NCBI GenBank assembly: GCA_001692895.1
Contig: KV748181.1
Location: forward strand, 372,001-436,000
From: Cenococcum geophilum 1.58
Taxonomy: Eukaryota > Ascomycota > Dothideomycetes > Gloniales > Gloniaceae
Reading direction: 5' to 3'
DNA: 64,000 bases
The notes under the pieces are model-generated. The model was not told the origin of the DNA. It ran no database searches and saw nothing but the letters and a program-made list of their open reading frames with translations. Shown in pieces: positions 11,601 to 22,640 of this stretch; position 1 is the first letter of the stretch; each line of letters opens with the position of its first letter. A program made the position numbers and the translations under genes.

Positions 11601-13716
11601 ATAAGCTCACTTTTCTTTCCACTAAGCTTACTTTTCTTTTCGTTAATTATTCGATTAATTTTGTATAGGCTAGTTATAAAGGCAACGGTATTAGGCTAAA
11701 CTAAGTTTTGGTAGAATCCTACAGCGCTAAGGCAGCAAATATTAACTAGTGGGAGGTTTATAGGTTTCTTTATAGACGCTTATTAGGCTATATCTTGCGG
11801 TCTAGGGTTTATAGTCTTCCTTAGCTTACGTTCTATTTTCTATAAGTTATCCTTCCTATTTATTAGCTTAGTATAGCGTCCAATATTCCTAATTTTCCTT
11901 TAGGGCTGCGTAGGGCCTAGGTTCTCCGTAGGGGGCTTAGCTAGGTTACTACTAACTTCCTAGGTCTTTAGTATAGATAGCGTAATATATATAGTTTGAG
12001 GGCGGCGTAGTATATAGATCTGTTAAGGATTAAGATATATATCCTTCTTAAAGGCCTAGTCTCCGCGTATAGCATTGGCTTAGTAAATAGTATTAATCTA
12101 GGGCCGTATAAGGTTTTCTATTATAATGCTAATTTCTTTTATAAAGGAAGGGGTTAGGGGTAGGGTTTTAGGCTAGACAAGCCGTCTATTCTATATATCG
12201 AGCTATAAGCCTAAATAGGCTAGCCATTTTCTCCTTATAATTACATTGTGGCTCCTAAGGTCCATAATAAGAAAGGGGACGTTATACTACCTTTGTCCGT
12301 TAACGCGGAGGTAAATCTATAAGATAGTCGTAATAGGTGGCCCTATTTATCCGCTATGCCCGCGAATAGAAATTAGTTTAGGTAGTTTTTTAAGGGGTAT
12401 ATTTAAAAAGTTAGCCAGCTTTACGGTATACTAGGTATCTATTAAGGTAAAGGCATTTACTCTAGAGTTAGCTAAAGTAGAGGTTAAAACTTAATATTTA
12501 TTGCGGAATAAAGTATAAGGGATAGTGTAGCTTCTTCTATTAGCTAGCCGACCCAGATTAACATGTAATATATTAATCCCTTTTAACCCTAAAGAGGAGT
12601 CTTTTTCTAGGGTTCCTCTTTTTCCGATTCTGCTTTTATGCTATCTTCCTAGATTAGTAAAACCTTATCCTTTTTCGCACTTATTAGGCATTTAGCTATA
12701 CGGTAACCCTTTTAACCGCATATAAAGTAAGCTCCTTAGTCGCTAAGGGCTTATTTATAGGGGTCGCTATATAAAGGCCAAGTATACGCCGGAGTTATAG
12801 TAGGACTAGCTACACGGCTAGCCACTAGGTTAACGGCAGGCGGTACGGTCGGTGCTATAGGGGTTACAAATCTTACTAGGGCACTGCGGCCCGTTCTTAT
12901 AGTACTTATATTCTGGTTTGCGGAGCTTCTAGCCTTATACCGCTCGGCACGTACCTTAATTTAATGGAGGCCCTGGTTAATAGCTAGGTATTAATCCGTA
13001 AGTTCCTTTAGCATTTATATAGTAGTATAAACCAGTAATACAGCGCGCTATAGATCTAGGGTAAGCTTATTAAAGAGGTCTAGCGTTAGATCCTTCTAGG
13101 GGATTTAGGCCTGTCCTGCTAGGTATAGGAAGCGGGTCTAAAAGGTTAAAAAGGTCTCGGTCGTTTTTATATTTAGACCCTTATAATTAAGGCGGGCGTT
13201 CTATATCTTAAAGGGGTCCTTATAAATAGAAGATAAGTAGTTAATTATCTCGTCTCTAGAGAGGAAGGGATCTGCTAAGTCCTAGGCGTATCGCGGACAT
13301 AGGTACGTCTATGCGTCCCCGCTAGTACGGCCGAAGACGTAGGCCATTTTAGCTTAGGTAGTAGGGAAGTGGTCTGTATTAACTTTAAGCTTGTCTTACA
13401 GTTAAAGCTTCCAATTATTAAATGTAGGGTTAGTTCCGTCTGTAAGTAATGGGGGGTCTATAACCTTCGCGGACCGCGACGATGCTAATGCTATATATTA
13501 GGCTAGGGCCTTAAGGACTATAGTAAGTCTCTAGGTGTCTAATAACTCCTTACTAGGTATAGGGGTGTCTCTAGTTTTAAGCAGCTCTTAAAGCCGTTTA
13601 ATTTCGGCATTAGCTGCTATAAGCTCTTCCTAGGGGGTCAAGACGGCGATTGTTTTACTATTAGAGGTATTTATAGGTCCTATAGCGGCTTTGCTAGCTG
13701 CTATATTTCTTAGCAT
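8640..13716 (-). pseudogene. Degenerate gag-pol of family-2 Gypsy element
   Basis: Gag begins at the ATG at 13716 (the motif around it matches the sister copy's ATG at 21558). A CCHC knuckle remnant lies near 12700 with a Cys lost to Tyr. Protease follows near 12450, RT at about 11460-10850, RNase H at about 10600-10250, integrase at about 9900-9000 and a chromodomain near 8780-8640. Numerous TAG/TAA codons replace Trp and Gln. Domain limits are approximate and taken by comparison with 21101-26992. Confidence 0.75.
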
Positions 13717-13933
13717 AGTGGTATTAGGTAATTTTCGGTGTTTGTTTATTTTCTAGGGGTTCTGGTCCGTGCGTGTCCTATTTTTAGGTTTTGCGTTCTA
13801 TTTGTGTTCTTTTAGTTCTTGGGTTTATCCTATCCTTATAGTCCTGGTAATGTCCTTAGGGTTCTATTCTGTGTCTTTATAGATATATTTAAGTTCCTTC
13901 TTAGGAAGAACGAGTAGTATAAGCTTTAGATAA

Positions 13934-14159
13934 TGTTAGCGACTTAGTTAATCAAGGTATAAGCATAGTAAGAAGGACGCATGTAAGCCTATATAATTGG
14001 ATTGTCTATAAACGAGGATCCAAAGCTAGAGAAAGGAAAGGAGAAGAAGGGCAGCGCCGCTCGAAGTTTTATACAATCCTCGAGCCACGTAAACTTACGT
14101 AACTCTACGTCTACCATAACGTCTACTATAATCCGCCGTTTTCCACCAGCGCCGTAATA
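13934..14159 (-). repeat. 5' LTR of family-2 element (226 bp)
   Basis: Same length and ends as the LTR at 8247-8472, with scattered transition differences. Directly inside it the element reads TTATCTAAAGCTT, identical in the sister element at 21326. This does not begin with the TGG expected of a tRNA primer site, so the priming mode is unclear. Confidence 0.85.
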
Positions 14160-14164
14160 ATAAG

Positions 14165-14483
14165 GAAGAAGAAAAGAAGAGAGGAAGGTATAGAGGAGGA
14201 AGTATTTATAGACGGGAGGAGGCCTACAAGTATAGGAGATTAGGCAGCCATAATATAGCCAGTAACGTTGCTCAACTAACATATACTAGAGGCTCCTCCG
14301 TCCTTTCTATCCTCTCTTACTTGTCTTATTATCCGATACTATCTATATTACTACGTCGACTAATAGATCCCTTAGTGGGGACTAGGGAGGGGTATTAGAG
14401 CACCTCTAGCTCTTATAAGGAAGAAGAAAGAAGAAAAGAGGAAGGTATAGAGGAGGGAGTATTTATAGACGGGAGGAGGCCCT
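14165..14483. repeat. Tandem array, about 256-bp period (right part)
   Basis: Continuation of the array split by the Gypsy element. 14165-14270 completes the third unit; the fourth starts at 14271 and stops matching near 14483 after GGGAGGAGGCC. Confidence 0.75.
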
Positions 14484-14629
14484 ATAAGTACGTAATTTGG
14501 TAAGTACTAATAGCATAAGATTCTCGTATAAGATGGGCTTAATTACTCACCAAAATATGGGGTATTTCTATTACTATAGTGGCTACTACAGTAGTAGAGA
14601 CGCCTTAAATATTTAATGTAACCGACTAC

Positions 14630-15115
14630 TAAGGCTATTAATAAGTAAAAGGTAGGCTACTAATGTAGTGTAAACAATATAGTTGTTAATATCGTTTATA
14701 GCCTATTTTTGCTTCTAGTATACGCGTAGATTGTCCTTATATTTAGCGTAGAGCTAGTTATAGGCAGTAAGCTAGTTTAGGTCTAGCTTTGCTATTAATA
14801 TAGCCGTAGGTAGTATGTCCCTTAGTATAGGCCAACTTAATAGTTCTAGCTTTAGAAGATCGTCTTTCTTCTTAAATAGGTCGATATACTGCTATACCTC
14901 GTTAGTTTTAGCTGTATTTTAGATAATAAAGAACTATTAAATCCAATTAGATGGCTTATTAAGGATAAGGTTAATTTTTAATTTAGTAAAGGTCGTCATT
15001 TTTAGAATTTAATAGGTTAGGAAGGGTCCAGGTTAGGGTCTAGCTAGCGTCTTAGCAGAACCTTATTTAGACGTTCTAAACTTTTAATTTAATTTATTAG
15101 CTCGTTTATTAGTCG
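14630..15115 (-). mobile_element. Fragment of a Copia element (5' leader and gag start)
   Basis: The reverse complement matches 46565-47060 of the Copia element in this window, from its untranslated leader through the first third of gag (KINLILNKPSN, ILRDILPTAILIAKLD, TLVAYLLLIN). It is full of stops. No LTR is attached at either side, so this is a truncated copy. From 14484 to 14630 I see nothing recognisable. Confidence 0.75.
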
Positions 15116-15719
15116 GATTTTATTATAGGGAGCGCGATTAATAACCCCTACTAACAGCTCTAACTACGTCTAATTTTTAATTTGTAAATTGGTAAATTTA
15201 TAGGTAATAGTTATTTTAAGTAGCTCTAGGTATAGTATATATAAAATCTTAACTATAGTATAGAGAAGTCGTAGCTACTAATATGCGGTTTTAAGTAGTA
15301 TATATTCTTAGAGGTTATATAACTCCTTCTATAAATAACATTTCCGCCCTTTAAAAAAAATTCCGAAAATTCCAAAAATTAATTAACGCTATAGATAGCA
15401 GCAATATTAATCCAGTAATACTACCAATTCTCCCTATATACCATTATATATATATTTAACAGCTTTAAAAGCGGTAAGAAGGTAAAACGGATAGGGGGGT
15501 TAAAATTTAGAAAATTGGATTTCGCGGTTAAGCTGTTTAAAAGTAAAAAAAAAACTAAGATAAATGCTATATTCTCCGCTTACCTCTAAGCCAGTATATA
15601 ATTTCCTAATTAGGAAAAGTTGTTTATAAGTAGTTACTACTACCTCCATACAAAATCTTCTTATTATACCTCTTTGGTCTTACTTATAGATGACTAAAAT
15701 TGTTTTATATTAAACCTAT
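15116..15719. other. AT-rich unassigned stretch
   Basis: Low-GC sequence with short A-runs (near 15350 and 15545) between the Copia fragment and the family-1 Gypsy LTR. No coding remnant recognised. Confidence 0.35.
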
Positions 15720-15724
15720 ATTTA

Positions 15725-16145
15725 TATAACAGAGCCTTATAGTAAGAACTACGGTGGACTTGTTAATGGGCTAGGTGTGTAGGTAATGTAGGAAGTTGAT
15801 AACGTAATAATAACTGGTGGAGTGGTTGCCTAATAGATTAACTCTAATTGTATTCTAAGAATTACTATAAGGAAAGGAACTATCTAGGTAGGGGCCGTGG
15901 GTCCTTAAATACACGCCTATACTCCTAAGAAAGTCATTGCTCTGTCTACTCCGTCTACTCTATTTACTTCGTAATAGATCTTATAGATTATATAGATTAT
16001 ACAGATTATATTACGTAACTCTGCTTACTATTTCTCGTTATATAGTTTTACTAGATCTATTCTAGATTGTACCTATATTAACTAACTAGCTTTTTCTAAC
16101 TCTTCTTTAAGTAGTCATAACATTGTACTTAAAGCGTTTGTAATA
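15725..16145 (-). repeat. 3' LTR of family-1 element (421 bp)
   Basis: Window-strand limits TATAACAGAGCC to GCGTTTGTAATA. The element-sense polypurine tract (AGAGGGAGATAG) abuts it at 16146 onward. Confidence 0.88.
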
Positions 16146-16879
16146 CTATCTCCCTCTTTTTTATCTTTATCCTTAAAGATACTTAGTATCTCTAGGTCGT
16201 TTACTAGAGGTATAATATCCGTCTAATTAATTTGGTTAATATCTTTACTTATTATACCTAAAGCAATTTCTTTTTCTTTTATAGCTCGTTAGTCTCGTAC
16301 CGTTGCTATAATATTGTCTCTTAGTAAGATAATACTATCTCCATATTCTTATTATGTAAAAAAGGGGTTAGTTTACGTTACGCTAGTAAGTCCCTTATCT
16401 TAGCAACCCTCTTTTTATTTAAAGTATACTAAAGCAAACGTTTAATTGTTTTACGATATTCGCTTAGTTTCTAACGCTAAATATACGCGTTCTATTACTC
16501 TTAATAGTTTTTAGGTTCCCTTATTAATTGCTACTAGGGTCTTAGGTTTAATCTACCGCTATAAAGCTTAATAATAAGCTGTCTATAGCGCTGGCTAAAC
16601 TTTATTATTTTTATAACGCTAAAAAGGAGGCTGCTAATACTTAGTAATGCGCTCTTAATTCTTAACTTACTGCGTCTACTCGGTTAATCCATCTTAAGAA
16701 GGTTTATAAGAAGGTCTATTTTAAGAAGTAAAAACTTATAGAATAAGGTTTATAGGAACTTAGCAATAAAAGAACGGATTCTCTTCTAATAGAGAAGGAA
16801 ACAACTCTAAGTAGTTCGGCAATTGTTCTTCCTACATCCCCCTTAAATGGTTTATTTTTTAGTAATTCTTTTTTATTAA

Positions 16880-19800
16880 TACTACCTGACCTTTTCTCTT
16901 TTAATACTCCTATACCTTTTCTATAGCATTCTTTAAATTCTTTAGTGGCTCCTAGGTAGTCTTATTATAGCCTATCTACTTTACTTTATACTATATTTTA
17001 TTGTCTATGTCCTTATAACTAACGATTTTTAAAACTTGCTATTTATCCTCTTTTTATCCTCTATACGTGTCTACTTTATAAACTAATAGCTTAATATTCC
17101 CGTATGCTAGCTCTAGTATCACGATATACTATATAGGGTAGATCTTTATTTTAGCTAGTAGGTTTAACTTAAATATAACTAGTAAAATCCTTTTCTTAAT
17201 TTTAAAAGGTCCTAGTCTAATATAGTCTAACTTTTTACTTGGTCGTTAACTCTTAAAATTTTTGTATAGTAGCTATACTTTATCTCCCTTCTTAAGATCT
17301 GGTCCCTTAGATCTCTTAGCGTTATAGTACTTTTTTATCCTTTACTATACCACCTTTACTATTTCCGTAAGGTTTGTATAAAGATTTATTAATATCTCTA
17401 TTCTTTACTTAGCTATACTACTTATTTTCTTTACTTAATATAGCAATAATAATATTCTTAGCTTGTATCTATAATTCGCCTTAAATAGTAATGTTCCTAT
17501 TCCTTCTTAAGGTGTTATATTATATGCGAACTATATAACTGGTAATAATAATACCCAATTATTCTATATATAATTAATATAGTGTCTTAGGTACTACTCT
17601 AGTGTCTAATTTAATCTTTCCGTTTAACCGTCTATCTGCGGATAATATGCGGTAGAAGTTGCTGCTTAAACCCCCTGTTCCGCTAAAAATACCTTTTAAA
17701 ATACTACTATAAATTTTAAATCTCTATCTAATATAATCTTACTTAATGCTCTATATCTTATAAATACTTCTTTAATATAGATTCTAGTGATATCTTCTAC
17801 TAAGATTTCTTTTATGTATGCTATAAAGTATCCCCACTTTATTAGCTTGTCTACTATTACTAAAATTACGTTATAATTTTGCCTAGTAATAGGATCTCTT
17901 AATTTTAGTAACTTTATAATAAAGTCCTATAATATAACCTCCTATAGTCCCTCTAGTATTTTAATAGGTTATAGCCCTCTATATAGCTTATGTCTTATTA
18001 GTTTATTTCTTTAGTAATCTAGATATTTTTTTATAACTTATCTTACTAGTTCCTAGATTTTATTAATAATGTATTCCTTTTAAAGTCTTAATACTAAGCC
18101 TATAGCTCCATTATGTCCTTAAGTTAGTCCCTTATAGAATAACTTAATAAATTCTTTTATAATATTTCTTAGCATATATATTACTTTTTAGTTTTTATAC
18201 TGCTCTAAGTCTAGATCCTTTACCTATATATCTTAGATCTTTTATAACTAATTGCTCTCTAGTAATTTATAGGTCTAACTAGTTTCTCTTATTACTATAA
18301 TTTTTGGATAATTATATCTAATTAATCCGTCTATATTTTTTCGCAGTAAAGCCCCTAATAGCTTTTCGCTATTTTATAGTTTAGCCTTTTTACTTAGAGT
18401 ATCTGCTTGTATATTATCTATACCCTTAGTATACTAAATCTTAAAATAGTATTCTATAAGCATCTCTGCCTATTTAACTTATCTTTAATTAAGTTCTTTT
18501 GTTATTAGGAACCCTATTAGGTTTTTATAATTTATCTTAACTATAAATAGCTTCTTTATACCTTATAAGAATGCTCTCTATTTTTAAAGTACTATAACTA
18601 TACCTAATAACTCCTTATTATAGATGTTATAGTTTAGTTATAGTAGTGTTATCTTCTAACTATAGTATGCTACTAGGTGCTATTTATCTTTATATTTTTA
18701 TAGAAAGCACGCCCCTAGTATAAAGTCTAATGTATCCGTTTTAACCACTATTTCTAGCTTTAGTTAGTAGATTTTAAGAATTGGGTCTTAAGTAAATAAC
18801 TTCTTAACCTCCTTAAATAGTTTTCTTTACTCTTCTCCCTATACCCAAGGTTCTTCTTTCTTTATTAACCTTATAAATAGCTTAATATCCTTTAACTATT
18901 AAGCTATAAACCTTCTATAATAATTGCAAAACCCTAGAAATAACCTTAACTATATAACGTTCTCTAGTTCTTACTAATTTACTATAGCTTTAATCTTCTT
19001 TAAATCTATACTAAGTTGGCCTAGTTTAATAATAAATCTAACAAAATCTATCTTTCTGGTAAAGAATTTATATTTTTTAATTATTACTAGCATCTATTCT
19101 TTCTATAGTTTCTTTAAAACCTATTTAATATATTCTCCATACTCTTCCTTACTTATTAAGTAGATAATAATATCGTTAAGGTATACTATAATAAATTCAT
19201 CTAAGTGTTTTCTTAATATATTGTTAATACGTTTCTAAAACGTTACTAGTGTATTTATAAGCCCGAACTATATTACTAATAGTTTATATAGTCCTTCCTT
19301 TAACCTAAAGGCTGCTTTTTATTTATTGCCTTCCTTAATTCTAATCTAATAGTACGCCTATCTTAGATCTATCTTTATAAAGATTTACGCATTGCCGATC
19401 CTATCTTAGATTTTGCTAATTAAAAGTAAAGGATATCTATCCTTCCTAGTAATGCTATTTAACTATTTATAGTTAATGCATAGCCTAAGTTTTCCATTTT
19501 TCTTTAGTATAAACAGTACTGGATATCCCGCTAATAACTATAATGGTCTAATATATCCCTTTTATAAGTTTTCTTAGATAAACTCCTTTAATGCTCTACC
19601 TTCTTCTTTAGTAAGCTTATAGATTGGAAAAAACCTTAGACTTATTTCTAGTTTTAATTCTATCTTATAGTCCTATACTATATACTCTAACAGCTTTTTA
19701 CTTTTTAGTAACCATAGTTTCTTGCCGTACTTATAGTATCTCTTTAGTATATAACTTAATCCTTTATCTGTTTCCTTATAGGTCGCCCCTACTTAGTACT

Positions 19801-20250
19801 ATACTATCTTAGCTTACTATCGCGTCTTACGGCGTTATATATCTTTAATATCGACTTAACCTATAATCTAATTAATCTTTAGATTATATTCCTATAACTA
19901 AGGCATTTTTAGTACTGCCTTATTATTCCCTAATAGTAATATATTAAAGACATCTCAATTTGTCTCCCTTTAATAGTTATCTAAATAGGTCCTATTTTAA
20001 GATTAATAATACCTCCTCTATAGGCTATCGGATCTCCTAAAATTATAACTAATAAATAAGGGTGCTTCTTTTGCCTATACGGTAGCCCTATCCTTTTAAC
20101 TACTACTAGTAAGATATGGTTCCTTATTGCTCTACTATCTACTAATACTTTAAACTATTAATCTTACTACATAATTTATAAATTTAGGTATTATCCTTAA
20201 ATTCCTTTAAGGGTCTAAGGCTCTACTACTAGCTTCCTCTAGTTTTATAG
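16880..20250 (-). pseudogene. Degenerate pol of family-1 Gypsy element (left segment)
   Basis: On the minus strand: protease near 20160-19900 (ALVDSRAIRNHI), RT at about 19560-18900 with YLNDIIIY, RNase H at about 18750-18400, integrase at about 18300-17200 and a chromodomain at about 17060-16940. Trp and Gln codons are commonly TAG/TAA. Domain limits are estimates. A short open stretch at 19624-19812 on the opposite strand is a shadow. Confidence 0.75.
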
Positions 20251-21100
20251 GCCTCTACTTTTCCTAACTATTGGCTGCTAGATCCTATTATACTTGGCTT
20301 ACTTTTTAGCTAATACCTTATTCGCTTTTTATCCTTAATATACTATAGATATATATTTTTAGATATTCCTATTACTGTTATCTATCTAAGCATTTTTCTG
20401 TAAGAAATCTTCTTAGTTAAAGTATTAAGTCTCCTAAGTCCTAAACTTCTACTAGATACCAGCTATATATATACTTAGTATTTCTATACTATCGCTTTTC
20501 TAGTGCCTAATATATCCTTATAAGGTATTTCCAGTTCTTCTCTTTTAGATTTTTGTATATATTGTATATATTATTTATATATGCAATCTATGCTAATATA
20601 TAATACGCTAGGTGTTTTAGGTTAACTCTTAGCTTATCTTTATCCTTAAGTTTAAACCTTTATTATATTAATTTAAATATTACGACTTTATTTATAAGTA
20701 TTAAGATACGTCTTTTACTTCTTTAGTTCTCTAATTATTCCTCTAGATCTTTTAACGTTATAATTAAGGCTTCCTTAATATAATTTATTACTTTTTCCGT
20801 AATTAGGTAGTCCTAAATAACTCTCTCGTCCAACTATATATAGAAATCTTCCCACTTATTATTATATCTTTGCTTATACCACCTTTAGTATAGCTGTTAG
20901 AGTGTATACAGCTTATCTATAAGGAAGTATCTTCTTATTACTGCATCGTAATAGCCTTTTATATGCCGTTTTTTAAATCTAGTTAGGATCCCTAGATCCT
21001 CTTTATTTTCTAATTTAGTAAGCTACTTAGCTCTTAGCGTGCCTACTTTTAGCCTATTAGTAATTCTTTATACTAGTGCTCTATCTTATATATAACCTAG

Positions 21101-21325
21101 TGTTACGGCACTAGCAGAACTTGGCAGAACTTGACTGGCAGAACTTGGCAGAACTTTGAGGTCACGTGACTAGAGGACCGCATAAAAGAACCCTACTTCG
21201 ACCGGCGCTGCTCTTCTTCTCCTTTCCTTTCTCTAGCTTTAGATCCTCGTTTATAGACTACTAATTATATAGGCTTGCGCGTCTCTCTTGTCGTACTCGT
21301 GCCTCGATTAACTAAGTCGCTAATA
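21101..21325 (+). repeat. 5' LTR (225 bp) with internal CAGAACTTGG repeats
   Basis: Starts TGTTACGGCACTAGCAG and ends GTCGCTAATA. Near the start the short unit GGCAGAACTT occurs four times, against two in the 3' LTR; this accounts for the exact 24-bp length difference. Confidence 0.88.
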
Positions 21326-21557
21326 TTATCTAAAGCTTATCTTACCCTTTCTTCCTAAGAAGGAACTCAAATATATCTATAAGGCCACGAAAAGGACAAG
21401 GACATAGAACAGGACCCTAAGGATATTACTAGGACCATAAGGACAGGACAGAACCCCCAGAATACGAAAGGAATATAAAAAGAACCCTAAGAACCGAACG
21501 CGCACAGACCAGAACCCCTAAAGAAATTACCCGGAATTACCTAATACCTATACCACT

Positions 21558-22640
21558 ATGCCAAGAAACATAGCAGCCAGTAAAGCAGCTGTAGGACCCT
21601 TAAATACCTTAGATGAAGAAACAATAACTGTCTTAACCCCCCAGGCGGAGCTTGCGGCAGCTAATGCTGAAATTAAACGGCTATAAGAACTGCTGGAAAC
21701 TAGGGACACCCCTGCCTTTAGCAATAACCTATCGGACAGACTTGCTATGGTCCTTAAGGCCCTAGCCCAAAGCACCGCATTATTACGATCTGCGAAGGTC
21801 GCGGACCCCCTATTGCTTATAGACGGAACCAACCCTATATTTAACAATTAGAAGCTTTAACTGTAAGATAAGCTTAAAGTTAATGCGGACCACTTCCCTA
21901 CTACTTAAGCTAAAATGGCCTATATCTTTGGCCGTACCGGCGGGGACGCACAGACGCATCTATGTCCGCGATACGCCGCAGACTCCGCAGACCCCTTTAT
22001 CTCTAAAGAAGAAATAATTAACCACTTGTCTTCCGTTTATGAGGACCCCTTTAAGATACAAAACGCCCGCCTTAATTATAAAAGCCTAAACATAAAAATA
22101 ACAGAGACCTTTTTAACCCTTTAGACCCGCTTTTTGCACCTAGCTAGCTAAGCCTAAATTCCCTATAAAGACCTACTGCTAGACCTCTTTAATAAACTTA
22201 CCCTAGACCTACAGCGCGCCGTACTGCTAGTTTTTACTACTATATAGACGCTAAAGGTACTTACGGACTACTGTCTGGCTATTAACTAAGGCCTCTGTTA
22301 AATTAAGGCACGTGCCGAGCGGTATAAAGCCAGGAACTCTTTAAACCAAACCATAAGCACTACAAGAACAGCCAATAGTACCCCTACACGGGCCGTAACT
22401 CCCGCGGCACTAACCGTTCAGCCTACCGTCAACCTAGCAGCTAGTTGTGCAGCTAGTCCTACCGCGGGCCCGGTATATACTCGGCCTACTTACAGTAACC
22501 CCTATAGACAAGCCCTTAGTAATTAAGGAGCTTGCTTTTTATGCGGCTAAAAAAACCACTTTATAAGGAACTGCCTAATAGCGGCGAAGATAAATGAGGT
22601 CCTGTTAATTTAGGAGGACAGTATAGAGTTAGAAAAAGAG
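21558..22640 (+). pseudogene. Degenerate gag of the nested family-2 element
   Basis: ATG at 21558 opens MPRNIAASKAAVG. The frame continues past TAG/TAA codons at Gln/Trp sites through LINHLSSVYEDPF-like capsid sequence (about 21915-22124) to a zinc knuckle CxxCGxxxHFIRNC at about 22531-22575, with one knuckle position now a stop. Expected product is the structural capsid/nucleocapsid protein. Confidence 0.78.

Larger units (their letters stand above)
8247..14159 (-). mobile_element. Ty3/Gypsy chromovirus (family 2), complete but RIP-inactivated
   Basis: Bounded by 226-bp LTRs and a 5-bp target duplication ATAAG (8242-8246 and 14160-14164). On the minus strand it carries gag from an ATG at 13716, then protease, reverse transcriptase, RNase H, integrase and a chromodomain ending near 8640. 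It is related along its whole internal length to the element at 21101-26992 but has more stop codons. The RT catalytic box reads YLNN rather than YLDD (about 10987-10999), so no active enzyme could be made. It inserted into the 256-bp tandem array. Confidence 0.9.
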
